From NCBI RefSeq assembly GCF_002160015.1, contig NZ_NFJT01000008.1, forward strand, positions 1 through 64,000: 64,000 bases of DNA, read 5' to 3'. Positions 23,979-32,310 of the stretch are shown in pieces. The position numbers were made by a program, and so were the translations under genes. The notes under the pieces are model-generated. The model worked only from the letters and a program-made list of their open reading frames with translations, was not told the DNA's origin and did no database searches. Each line of letters opens with the position of its first letter. Position 1 is the stretch's first letter. Source of the DNA: Anaerofilum sp. An201. GTDB lineage: Bacteria; Bacillota; Clostridia; Oscillospirales; Ruminococcaceae.

Positions 23979-24566
23979 TTATCCTGCTTTTTCCTTCGTC
24001 CCCGCTTTTTCCTCCATCCCCGGAAGCGATTCAGAAGCCAGCTCTGGAAACGCCCCCGAAAGCGGCCCAAATCCGCTCTCCACGCCCGAGGGGGTATCCA
24101 GCCCCGCAGGCTCCCCCAAAGGCGCACACAGGGCGTTCTGTGGGCTTTTGCGGGCGGATTCCGCCAGGCGCTCCGCTGCCCTCTGACGGGCGGCATTCTC
24201 CTCCATCTGCCGGAACTGCCGCTGGTAGAATGATTCCACCGCCGCCTGGATGGGGCAGATGGTGTAGAGCAGGTTTCCGTTGAGCGGCCTGCCGTCCTTG
24301 CTTCGTATCATGGTCGGCTCGGTGCGGATGAGACCTTTCTCCTCCAGGCTGCGTACATACTTGCTGACCGTGTTTTGGCACATCCCCAGCGCTTTGCCGA
24401 TGGTCTTGTAACTGGGCCAGCACTGATAGGTTTCTCTGTCCTCGATGCTCAGCAGATAGCAGTAGATGGAGATCTCCGGGTGACTGAGACCGATGTGAAA
24501 CACTTCGTTGGGAACCAGAAAATAGTTTTTGTTGGGATCGCGTTTGGGCCACTGCCGAAACTTCAT
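23979..24566 (-). CDS. RepA-like replication initiator / HTH protein
   Basis: The 195-residue protein has the N-terminal domain of RepA-type initiators (KNYFLVPNEVFHIGLSHPEISIYCYLL, then CWPSYKTIGKALGMCQNTVSKYVRSLEEKGLI), a winged helix. The tail is low-complexity and Pro/Glu-rich, with no second domain. AGGAGGTGCTGT precedes the ATG. The same gene, with a TTG start, sits at 51925 in element B. It may start replication of the excised circle or act as a regulator of the mob genes, which follow on the same strand. Confidence 0.7.
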   Translation of the reverse strand: MKFRQWPKRDPNKNYFLVPNEVFHIGLSHPEISIYCYLLSIEDRETYQCWPSYKTIGKALGMCQNTVSKYVRSLEEKGLIRTEPTMIRSKDGRPLNGNLLYTICPIQAAVESFYQRQFRQMEENAARQRAAERLAESARKSPQNALCAPLGEPAGLDTPSGVESGFGPLSGAFPELASESLPGMEEKAGTKEKAG

Positions 24567-24685
24567 ACAGCACCTCCTGTCCTTTCTTCGTTTGCAGCAC
24601 GAACATCATTAGCCACACATACGCTTGCTCACTCAGACACGGGCATCACCTCACCGAAGAGCAGCTCTGTTTTTTCGATTCGCTA

Positions 24686-24706
24686 TTTCAAAATTCATTT
24701 TGAAAA
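24686..24706. promoter_or_regulatory. Palindrome upstream of repA-like gene
   Basis: TTTCAAAAT and ATTTTGAAA face each other across two bases, about 120 bases upstream of the RepA-like gene. It is a possible operator or iteron-type site. The rest of 24,567-24,755 shows nothing else clear. Confidence 0.35.
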
Positions 24707-24755
24707 TACCCCCTCACTACTTAGCCGAACCATATAGCGGACTGACATAAAATTG

Positions 24756-24790
24756 ACACAAAAAGAGCGCCTGCCATTCAGCAGACGCTC
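24756..24790 (-). terminator. Terminator after the DUF1653-like gene
   Basis: On the minus strand, GAGCGTCTGC pairs with GCAGGCGCTC and is followed by TTTTTGTGT. It lies downstream of the gene at 24810. Confidence 0.75.
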
Positions 24791-24809
24791 TCGTCCTGAT
24801 GTAAGCGTA

Positions 24810-25511
24810 TCAAGTTGTTTTGGGAAGCAGACGACAGATCCCGTCCGCTTCATCCCGCTCCTTCAGCAGCTGCGCCAGCGCGGTGAGTAGTTTCTTTTGC
24901 AGGTAGTCCACGCTGCCGCGATTCAGCTGATGGGCTTCCGCGTATTTACGGATGGATAGGCCGTCCACGAACCGCTCCTGGAAGTACGCTTGGTGATCCT
25001 GCAGCACTGTCTTCAGCGCGTTGTCCAGAAACTGTATGTCCTCTTTCAGCTTTACAAAGTCGCTTCGCGTAATAGCGGCATACCGCTTCTCGTTCATGCA
25101 GAGACGATACTTGGCCGAATCGAAACGATAGTTTTCGCAGAGGTCTTTGGCGTATGCGAGGTAGGTGGGCGCAGTCTGATAGACACGGGAGTCGTATTCC
25201 GCATCCCGCTCCGCGCTCTTTTTGCGGATCGGCCCGCGCATACCGTCCTCGGCAAGATTGGAGATGACTGCCTCGGTGATCTTCATATTGGTGACCCGCT
25301 TGTACCTGGCCTTTCGCTCGCCGTTCACTTCCACGAACGCGCAGAAGGATTTCTTGCTCATTGTGAAGTACTGCGGAACCTCAGAAAAAGAATAGGAGCG
25401 CAGGATGACCGTCTCCTCACCGGTTTCCGCATCCTCGGCCGCCGTGACCAGATAGATCAACTTGCCGTCGTACCGCCGGTAGTAGCCTGCGCGGATTTTT
25501 CTGTCTGCCAT
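24810..25511 (-). CDS. Sigma-like HTH protein with DUF1653-like N-terminus
   Basis: The 233-residue protein has an N-terminal part (IRAGYYRRYDGKLIYLVTAAEDAETGEE) that resembles the DUF1653 fold. A middle helical region follows, and the C-terminal end (ERFVDGLSIRKYAEAHQLNRGSVDYLQKKLLTAL) reads like a sigma-70 region 4 helix-turn-helix. It probably controls element genes. It occupies the slot beside the RepA-like gene where element B has a different sigma-like gene. The domain calls are by eye and tentative. Confidence 0.6.
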   Translation of the reverse strand: MADRKIRAGYYRRYDGKLIYLVTAAEDAETGEETVILRSYSFSEVPQYFTMSKKSFCAFVEVNGERKARYKRVTNMKITEAVISNLAEDGMRGPIRKKSAERDAEYDSRVYQTAPTYLAYAKDLCENYRFDSAKYRLCMNEKRYAAITRSDFVKLKEDIQFLDNALKTVLQDHQAYFQERFVDGLSIRKYAEAHQLNRGSVDYLQKKLLTALAQLLKERDEADGICRLLPKTT

Positions 25512-25558
25512 CTGGTCACCTCACCTTTCTGAATATGCTTTTGGTTGCTGTGTGCAGA

Positions 25559-25587
25559 GTGGTAATTGCGATTTTCGCAATTACCAC
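25559..25587. promoter_or_regulatory. Perfect 12-bp inverted repeat
   Basis: GTGGTAATTGCG and CGCAATTACCAC are separated by ATTTT. It stands about 50 bases upstream of the sigma-like gene and is a likely operator or a remnant terminator. Nothing else is seen in 25,588-25,712. Confidence 0.45.
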
Positions 25588-25712
25588 CCGCTCCTGGTTA
25601 GCGAATTCTTCGTTTCAAAAATTTCCCCGACCATTCCATTCTATAATTTCGGTGTTGTCCCGCAAGCAAAATAACAAATACTTCAATCCAGAAGTTACAC
25701 CGTACGGTTACC

Positions 25713-26270
25713 TTATGCTTTCAGCTTATATATGCGGTTCCGATTGCCGCCCTCGGTAACGATCGTTTCTTCAATGATCATCTCACCGAGCATCCGTCTT
25801 GCGCGTGCGTCTTTAACACCAAACATATTGGAAATGTCCGAGCACTTTGCAGAAGCATGATCGGTAAGATATTCAAGGATGCAATTTTCTGAGCGGCTGT
25901 TTTTGCTCTTTTATCGCCGCTTTTTATCGCTACTTTCTTTTTTGAGTAGCGATAATGACAGAACCGTTCTATCCGGCTCAAAGGACTCTTTTATGACAGG
26001 CTCTCTCCAGCCCTGCTCGCGCCAGACGCGGAAGATGGCGGGGATACCACCACTTTTCGCTGCGTCAATTTCAATGCGGAAACTGCCGGGGTTGGACATA
26101 GTGATAGCATTCCGCTTTTTGATGATGACCAAGCCCTGTCTTCCATAACAGTCTGCATTGACCAGGCAGTTTGCCAAGGGCTTCACGGAGCGCCTGATGC
26201 AAGGGTGTATCGCCCGCTCTTGTGCCGCTGTCCATATGCTCCTGCGGCTATTTCTTTGTTTAGGCGGCAC
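25713..26270 (-). pseudogene. Decayed AlbA-type ATP-binding regulator (C-terminal remnant)
   Basis: Pieces in shifting frames match the C-terminal half of the AlbA_2/HATPase_c_4 family of putative regulators: LANCLVNADCYGRQGLVIIKKRNAI, then IDAAKSGGI joined directly to PAIFRVWREQGWREP (a stretch is missing), then a winged-helix end (CSDISNMFGVKDARARRMLG ... NRNRIYKLKA). The N-terminal half is gone. This is a dead gene left beside the BREX cargo. Confidence 0.65.
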
Positions 26271-26282
26271 ATATTTTGTGCC
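26249..26282 (-). repeat. Short hairpin repeat R2
   Basis: The minus-strand reading is GGCACAAAATATGTGCCGCC followed by TAAACAAAGAAATA, with a 7-bp stem. It matches repeats at 42543 and 46469 best and marks one edge of the decayed region beside the rhodanese gene. Confidence 0.5.
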
Positions 26283-26302
26283 ACTTGAGACCTCTGCCCG
26301 CC

Positions 26303-26683
26303 CTACTGCTCTGTTTCATAAGGCCAGGTATTAATGCCGCCAAATTCGTAGATGTTGGTATAACCCAACTCGGCCAGTGTGGAGGAGGCTGTCTTGCTGC
26401 GGTTTCCACTGCGGCAGTAGACCAGCACCGTGGAATCCTTCTCAGGGATCACCTCAGCAGCAGTCGTTTCGTCAATGGTACCCACTGTCAGCAGCACAGC
26501 GCCGGAGATGTGGCCGATATCGTACTCGTCCTGCTCCCGCACATCCAGTATGATGACCTCCTGGGTGTCCATCATCTCTTTGGCTTCTTCCTGGGTGATC
26601 TGCTGGTAGGAGCTGTCGGCAGAAGTCCCGCCACATCCGGTCAGCAGGAAAAGGGCAAGCAGGAAAGGGATAATTCGTTTCAT
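26303..26683 (-). CDS. Rhodanese-domain lipoprotein
   Basis: The 126-residue protein has a signal peptide with lipobox (IPFLLALFLLTGCGG, Cys about 17) and a single rhodanese domain: EVIILDVREQDEYDIGHISGA, and the active-site loop VYCRSGNRSKTA with the persulfide Cys. It is exported and lipid-anchored, so it probably handles sulfane sulfur outside the membrane and is not obviously tied to the cytoplasmic BREX sulfur genes. It overlaps the end of a dead SGNH-hydrolase gene by ATGA, so it is a survivor of an older cargo operon. Confidence 0.85.
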   Translation of the reverse strand: MKRIIPFLLALFLLTGCGGTSADSSYQQITQEEAKEMMDTQEVIILDVREQDEYDIGHISGAVLLTVGTIDETTAAEVIPEKDSTVLVYCRSGNRSKTASSTLAELGYTNIYEFGGINTWPYETEQ

Positions 26684-27178
26684 TTCAGTTCCTCCAAAAG
26701 TCCGGCAGCAAAGGCCTTGTGGCCCTGCTCCGTGAAGTGTGCGCCGTCATAGGCCAGAGGGATGTCCCACCTTCCGGCGTCGGCAAAGCGGATACCCATT
26801 TTCTCCGCCAAAACTTTACAGCATCGGGCGAAGGTGCAGGAGTCACCAATGAGCTGTGGGCTGGGTACCCACGCGCCCAAGGCCACCGGTGGCGGTGCGA
26901 TCAGCAGAATCTTGCTTCAATCCAGGGATATGCCGACGAGGAACCTCTCCAGCCGCTCGGCAGTCTGCTCCGGGCTTCGGCCCTGAAGCAGATTGTTGGT
27001 TCCCAGCCCCACAATCAGCAAATCAGTGTCATCTGGGAGAGCTGGGGCAGAAACAGGAACCTCCCGGCCATTCTGTCCCATGTTGTAGACGGTCCAGCCG
27101 GTTTCCGCAGCCAGGGATTATCCCCATCATAGCGTCCGCCGAAATAGCCACGGGAATCGTAGCCGCAGGTGTTAGAAC
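26680..27178 (-). pseudogene. SGNH/GDSL-type hydrolase pseudogene
   Basis: Fragments in more than one frame match an SGNH esterase: NTCGYDSRGYFGGRYDGDNPW, LLIVGLGTNNLLQGRSPEQT, then an in-frame TGA after VGISLD, then KILLIAPPPVALGAWVPSP and the C-terminal WDIPLAYDGAHFTEQGHKAF with the catalytic D..H. The 5' end with the GDS motif is absent; the remnant is cut off 5 bases from the stop of the cysteine desulfurase gene. This suggests the BREX cargo was joined into this gene. Confidence 0.7.
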
Positions 27179-27182
27179 GGAG

Positions 27183-28307
27183 TCAACCCAGTATTTTTCG
27201 CAGCGCATCAACAATTGTGTCAATATCATTCTCTATATTGTCTTTTCCAAATGACAACCTAATGGTTCCTTTTGCCTCCGTTTCATCTAAGCCAATAGCC
27301 TTTAGCACATGAGACACCTGTGTTTCTGCACTATTACAAGCAGAGCCAGTAGAAACACAAATCCCCATCAAATCTAATCTATGCAAGAGGGCTTCACCGC
27401 TATGGCCAGGGAACGAGAGGCTCAAATTTCCAGGGATATGCACCTCGCTCCCATTTCGGGAGAATCGTATATTTGCATTTGACAACCCTACAAGCAATCT
27501 GTTTTCCAGTAAAGCTAAATGTGACGCTGTATCTTTCATTGCAGCCACATTCTTTTTTAGTGCAGTGGCCATACCAACTATCGATGCAACATTCTCCGTT
27601 CCGGCTCTCATGTGGTGTTCCTGTCCACCTCCGCTTGCGTATGGCATCAGTGGCGTCCCTTTTCGAACATACAGAAAACCTATCCCTTTTGGGCCATTAA
27701 ACTTATGAGCAGAAGCGGAAAGCATATCTACACCAAGCAAATTCACATCTATTTCAATATGCCCAACTGCCTGAACAGCGTCTGTATGAAATATGGCACC
27801 ACAGGAATGTGCAATAGCAGCCAAAGCAGAAATATCCTGAATAGAGCCAATCTCATTGTTTGCTGTCATGATAGAAACCAATCGAGTGTCAGAATTGATA
27901 TATTCTGACAGGGTTCCGACATCCACTGTGCCAGTACAATCCACAGGGAGATAGGATACAGGGTACCCCATACTTTCTATATCAGCACACGGACGCAGAA
28001 TCGCATGGTGTTCAATGACTGAAGTTATGAAAGCGTGTTTGGTAGAGCCTGAAAATGCGGTTCCTTTTATGGCCCAGTTGTTACTCTCTGTACCACCTGA
28101 GGTGAAAAATATTTCTTCGGGTTCAGCGCCGATGCATCGAGCAATTGTTTCTCTCGAGTTCTTTAGTGCTTTTTTCGCCGTTCTCGCAAATGAGTAGGGT
28201 TGTGAAGCATTACCATACTCTCCCAAAAGATATGGCTTCATTGCCTCAAAAGCATCCATATCCAATTGTGTTGTAGCTGCATTGTCAGCATAAATGAACC
28301 GCTTCAC
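27183..28307 (-). CDS. Cysteine desulfurase (IscS/DndA-like)
   Basis: The 374-residue PLP enzyme is class V of the aminotransferase family. The PLP Lys is K202 in LSASAHKFNGPKG, the His in SVIEHHAIL is about 100-101, and the persulfide Cys is C324 in VSTGSACNSAE. It strips sulfur from cysteine and passes it on as persulfide. It is the last gene of the BREX-like operon, 9 bases after the small CxxC gene. In phosphorothioation systems an enzyme of this kind (DndA/SspA) feeds a PAPS-reductase-like partner. BrxP in this operon is just such a partner, which makes a dedicated sulfur route likely but untested. Confidence 0.92.
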   Translation of the reverse strand: MKRFIYADNAATTQLDMDAFEAMKPYLLGEYGNASQPYSFARTAKKALKNSRETIARCIGAEPEEIFFTSGGTESNNWAIKGTAFSGSTKHAFITSVIEHHAILRPCADIESMGYPVSYLPVDCTGTVDVGTLSEYINSDTRLVSIMTANNEIGSIQDISALAAIAHSCGAIFHTDAVQAVGHIEIDVNLLGVDMLSASAHKFNGPKGIGFLYVRKGTPLMPYASGGGQEHHMRAGTENVASIVGMATALKKNVAAMKDTASHLALLENRLLVGLSNANIRFSRNGSEVHIPGNLSLSFPGHSGEALLHRLDLMGICVSTGSACNSAETQVSHVLKAIGLDETEAKGTIRLSFGKDNIENDIDTIVDALRKILG

Positions 28308-28316
28308 AATCCCACC

Positions 28317-28514
28317 TCACTCAAACAATTTACATCCTTCTTCTTTGAACTCCTCAATTTTCTCAAGGAGCTCCTCGACAGTACACCCCAGATACTCAGC
28401 AAGGCAATCCATACAGTAGAAATTCTCTATATCTTCACCCAAAAGTTTTTTGTTGATGCCAACGGTATTTTTGCTGAGATTCTTTTGTCCACAAATAATA
28501 CAATCAGTTCTCAT
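28317..28514 (-). CDS. Small CxxC (zinc-ribbon-like) protein
   Basis: The 65-residue protein starts MRTDCIICGQKNLSKN and has a second pair in FYCMDCLAEYLGC, i.e. two CxxC knuckles about 26 residues apart followed by an acidic helix (VEELLEKIEEFKEEGC). This is a metal- or Fe-S-binding mini-protein of unknown family. It overlaps the BrxL gene end and precedes the desulfurase, so it is made with them. It could be a metal-dependent adaptor or sulfur carrier; its function is unknown. Confidence 0.75.
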   Translation of the reverse strand: MRTDCIICGQKNLSKNTVGINKKLLGEDIENFYCMDCLAEYLGCTVEELLEKIEEFKEEGCKLFE

Positions 28515-29955
28515 ATGAAATCTCCTTCAACGAGAAGGAAGGCACATCCTTACCCTTGAACTCTACATCAAGAATCCCAAGTTGCCGTTTAATGATTTTC
28601 CGCATACGAACAGCAGGCCGGAGGCAATACTGCTGGAATCTCTTGGGGTTGATATCCTGTGCGCTCCGCACATTCGGGAAGAGCAGTTTCAAATATGCTG
28701 TTGCAATTCGCTTTACGGCCTCCGTGTCACGGGTATCTGCCTTATCAGGCACATCAACAATTTGGTCAACAATCGCTCTGTAGCTCACATCATTGCGAAG
28801 CTCGTGCAAAATGGTGCAGAAGTATTCTGAATTCAACGCCCAGCCGGACAGTTTCAAATCATCATTCATTCTCGGTATATCCCACCCCTTGATGAAACCA
28901 TGGATTCGGTCTACCAATGCACTTTCTTGAAATAGTGACGGCAGCTCGGAGAACATATTCTGCCACTCATCCATATTATCCTGTGCGATGTTACCCAGGA
29001 AGATGATGCCCGCATCAGATTTCCCCTCATAGCCACCAATGTTAAACTGCCCATACTCCATATATCCCTGCATGATGGATCGCATTTCATTCACATCGCC
29101 GAACTGCACCAACTTTACCTCATCGATTGCAATAAAGTCATGTCCGGTAACAAAGCCGGGAGTCTTCCGAGCGGTATCATAAAACATTTTTGCCCGAGTT
29201 ACCTTTCCGCCATCTGTTAGAAGACCATATTTACTCACATGACCAAACACATAGGACTTACCAGTTCCTTTCGGAGCCAGCTCAATTAGATTAAGACGCT
29301 TTTCGACAAAAGGCAGGATGCGAGTTAGCATCGAAAGTTTTTGTTCTTCACTTTCGTATCCACCGGCATTGTAGTCGATTGCACCCAACAGTACATCTAT
29401 CCATTCGGAAGTTGTAAATTCATTTCGCACATCCTTATAGTAATTAAGATCGATGGTATAAGGACAAAAATTTGTAAACCCAGTAAGACGAATTTTTCCT
29501 GGAATTTTGGGCTTCACGGTGTCATCAGGAGGACGATAGCCAAGTTCGACCACGCCCCAAACCTCTTGCCCGCTGACCAGCTCTCCACGGTACTGGTCCC
29601 ATATGGATACATCAATCATGGTTTCTTTGTTTGTTAACCCAAAGTCGGGCAACGAAAATGTTATTTCTCCTGTTTTGATGCTGATATCCACAGAAATTTT
29701 CGTGAGGATTTTAACACGCTCATTGTCGTTAATAATTCTATCTTTGATCCTGACCCATTCTTCTTTGTTTGGCAGATAGGTGTGGATGAAATCTGTGAGC
29801 TCGTCGATATCCAGATTTCCTTCATCATCAGCAAACTTTTTCAGTAGCCAGTCTCTCAAAAATGATGGAAGACCTAACGCAGAAAAGAAGTTGCTTTTTT
29901 TCAAATCCTTGTAGACGACCATTTCATCGAAACAATCCCTAAGTTTTTCTGTCAC
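28504..29955 (-). CDS. brxL: BREX Lon-like ATPase BrxL
   Basis: The 483-residue protein begins VTEKLRDCFDEMVVYKDLKK, the typical BrxL opening. It has Walker A APKGTGKSYVFGHV (227-234), the arginine-rich AAA region, DFIAIDEVKLVQF (Walker B) and a DUF/Lon-like tail. A GTG at 29955 is chosen because AAGGAGG lies 8 bases before it and BrxL N-termini begin here. An ATG further up would start inside pglZ. BrxL forms DNA-binding AAA+ rings in BREX and is a core gene of the type 4 set. Confidence 0.9.
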   Translation of the reverse strand: MTEKLRDCFDEMVVYKDLKKSNFFSALGLPSFLRDWLLKKFADDEGNLDIDELTDFIHTYLPNKEEWVRIKDRIINDNERVKILTKISVDISIKTGEITFSLPDFGLTNKETMIDVSIWDQYRGELVSGQEVWGVVELGYRPPDDTVKPKIPGKIRLTGFTNFCPYTIDLNYYKDVRNEFTTSEWIDVLLGAIDYNAGGYESEEQKLSMLTRILPFVEKRLNLIELAPKGTGKSYVFGHVSKYGLLTDGGKVTRAKMFYDTARKTPGFVTGHDFIAIDEVKLVQFGDVNEMRSIMQGYMEYGQFNIGGYEGKSDAGIIFLGNIAQDNMDEWQNMFSELPSLFQESALVDRIHGFIKGWDIPRMNDDLKLSGWALNSEYFCTILHELRNDVSYRAIVDQIVDVPDKADTRDTEAVKRIATAYLKLLFPNVRSAQDINPKRFQQYCLRPAVRMRKIIKRQLGILDVEFKGKDVPSFSLKEISYEN

Positions 29956-29968
29956 CGAGCACCCCTCC

Positions 29969-32299
29969 TTACAGAATGTTCTTTTCGCTGCCACTTTCCT
30001 TCTTTACTCTCAAAGGAAGGTCAGTAGCCACAGGCATTCCACCAGCAAACACATCTACGCTGTATGTTTTGGCACGGCGGATTTCGGCCATCTCCTCTAC
30101 AACATAGAAATTTTCATCAATTGGCTTTGCTTCATAGACATGACCATCTATTACAACACTAACATCTACCAACTTTTCGGTGGAGAATACTTTAATTGCA
30201 GCCCTCTTGCGGAAGCTGACAGTAATTTCGGGGACACCGGTAAACATCGCTGTCGAATCAAGCGGCATTATCTTTACTTCAATGGCAGAGTTAAGGTACG
30301 AAATCTCAATAATTGGTACAGTAATTTCCTCCAATGTTGCACCACCATGAGCCTCAACATTGGCTTTCCGGCTTCCTCTGAAACGGTCATAATTAGCAAG
30401 TGCCCAGAAATCTTCAGCATCAGTTGCACTGTCTGGCCTCATATCGATTTCGCTTTTGGGACAGCATCTCCCTGAATGCTCTCCTTTTGATTCCATTTCC
30501 CATAAATTCTCAGTCTCATGAATCACCGCCAGTCTACTGGCACCATGGTCTGCGATTAAGATGGCCTTTTGATAGTCCCCGTTTGTGAGTTTTGTTTTGA
30601 CTTTCTTCAAAAGCTCATCAATCAGCTCCAGTTCGCGAATCAAATGAATTGGGAGCTTTCTATCCTCACGACTATAATCATACCCTTCTTCACCGTGATG
30701 CTTGATTTTATCTATTTTATCAACAGTAATAATCGGGAACTGTTCTGTGGATAACACATCCCAAAATTCCTTATTCCGGCTCGTAATGGAGGGAAGTTCA
30801 CATCTGCATACTGTGATTTTCGCCATCAACTCAAGAGCATGACATCTGGCCATAATATAGCCAAGATATTCAACGCCCAATGCATCAGTGAAATAGGTCT
30901 GAGCGTTTGATACATCGATTCCCTCAATCACAGAACTCCGAGGCCGAAGAATGATATTGTAGTCTCTATCGACTGCCTGCTTCTCAACGACCTCCATGAA
31001 GTTCGGAAAAATCTTGTTGACAACCTTTTGGTATTTATACTCTTGAAAATAACTGTCAAGCAATTCGTTTTTGAAACGGTATGGTGTCAGGTAAGCATGA
31101 AGGTCAGGATAGATGCGCTCCAATACACTAAAGAGTTCAGTCCTTTCAAAGTCTTCACTGTATCTATCCAGTAACTTGAAAATAAGCTCTTTTTCCTGAA
31201 TAGTGTTGTCTGTTAGATAGTAGAGCGCATACTTTCCCTTGCTCTGGACAATCTTGCAAAAATTATTAACTTCATCAAGCGGGTTGCCAATGGCATTCAA
31301 ATGTGCTTTTCTGCGTTCATATATGGCCGCAAATATGCCATCTGTTGGCTCGACTTCTAAAATAGTGCGATACAAATTGTGAACGAGCCCCGCCGGGGAA
31401 GAAGCTGCCTCTATTGCCTTGTTTAAGTATGAGTCATTGCCCGCATGGAACAGTTTGAGCCCAATAAAGTACAACCAAAGCCATTTTTTATCTGCACTAT
31501 TCTGCTGGTAGGTAGAAATAACAATATCCAGATTGTGGATACTCCCTATTTTTGCAGAAATGAGCTGTTGCCACGAAGGGTATTTTTGAAATTCTGCCAG
31601 GGCATACTGCCATTCTTCTTTGCTGCCATAACCTTCTGCCAATCCAGCTGTCATTCCGTCCAGGTGGCACAAAACCGCGTAAGGATTCTTCAGGTCTGAA
31701 ATTGTATAGAGGGAAAATGGGTAACTGTCCTTGCTCTTGTGGGTTTCGATGTATAGCACTTCTGCGGTGGTTGATTCCACCGCTTTAGCTATACCTCGAA
31801 GCCCCTTTACCGCCAGACTTGTGCCCGTGAGTTTGATGCCTTCTTCAGTAAAAACAAGTCTGGGCCGAACAGATCGTACTCCATCCAAAATACAAACTCT
31901 GCTATCCACACGCCGATCGCTTTTGATAAGAGTGCGCAGATATTCGTCACATTGAAAGGTGAGAATTACCGCATGACCGGCAATACTCATAGATAGAAGT
32001 TCTTTTAATTCTTGCACCAATGCCTTTTCACCTTTTAACATGAAGAAACTCGAAATTTCACTAACAAAAAAACTGCTGTTTTCGTTGGCAAGGCGCTCAA
32101 GAATGTTCGGGATTATAGGAAATTCGTCTGCTTTACAAAACTCCGTGTCAGAAGCACACAAAAAGACATTCTGGGGCAATTTATAATGGAGCACGATAGC
32201 ATCCAAATCTGCCTTGTTTTGAACATCGACAATAAGAGGTTCGACATTATCCTTCTTCAGATAACGGTCAATTTTTTTAATGACTTCTTGGATGGTCAT
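29969..32299 (-). CDS. pglZ: BREX phosphatase-domain protein PglZ (type 4-like)
   Basis: The 776-residue protein has a type-specific N-terminal half and a C-terminal PglZ alkaline-phosphatase-like domain: FPIITVDKIDKIKHHGEEGY, KAILIADHGASRLAVIHE, HSGRCC, and VEAHGGATLEEITVPIIEI. PglZ is the hallmark gene of all BREX types and couples to BrxC-type ATPases. GGAGGTGCAAA precedes the ATG, 11 bases after brxC stops. The presence of BrxP instead of PglX points to the type 4 version. Confidence 0.9.
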   Translation of the reverse strand: MTIQEVIKKIDRYLKKDNVEPLIVDVQNKADLDAIVLHYKLPQNVFLCASDTEFCKADEFPIIPNILERLANENSSFFVSEISSFFMLKGEKALVQELKELLSMSIAGHAVILTFQCDEYLRTLIKSDRRVDSRVCILDGVRSVRPRLVFTEEGIKLTGTSLAVKGLRGIAKAVESTTAEVLYIETHKSKDSYPFSLYTISDLKNPYAVLCHLDGMTAGLAEGYGSKEEWQYALAEFQKYPSWQQLISAKIGSIHNLDIVISTYQQNSADKKWLWLYFIGLKLFHAGNDSYLNKAIEAASSPAGLVHNLYRTILEVEPTDGIFAAIYERRKAHLNAIGNPLDEVNNFCKIVQSKGKYALYYLTDNTIQEKELIFKLLDRYSEDFERTELFSVLERIYPDLHAYLTPYRFKNELLDSYFQEYKYQKVVNKIFPNFMEVVEKQAVDRDYNIILRPRSSVIEGIDVSNAQTYFTDALGVEYLGYIMARCHALELMAKITVCRCELPSITSRNKEFWDVLSTEQFPIITVDKIDKIKHHGEEGYDYSREDRKLPIHLIRELELIDELLKKVKTKLTNGDYQKAILIADHGASRLAVIHETENLWEMESKGEHSGRCCPKSEIDMRPDSATDAEDFWALANYDRFRGSRKANVEAHGGATLEEITVPIIEISYLNSAIEVKIMPLDSTAMFTGVPEITVSFRKRAAIKVFSTEKLVDVSVVIDGHVYEAKPIDENFYVVEEMAEIRRAKTYSVDVFAGGMPVATDLPLRVKKESGSEKNIL

Positions 32300-32310
32300 T
32301 TTGCACCTCC

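Noticed and set aside
29955-29994. Longer start for brxL
   Set aside because: It would begin inside pglZ and lacks a ribosome site, while GTG at 29955 has AAGGAGG at the right distance and fits the family N-terminus.
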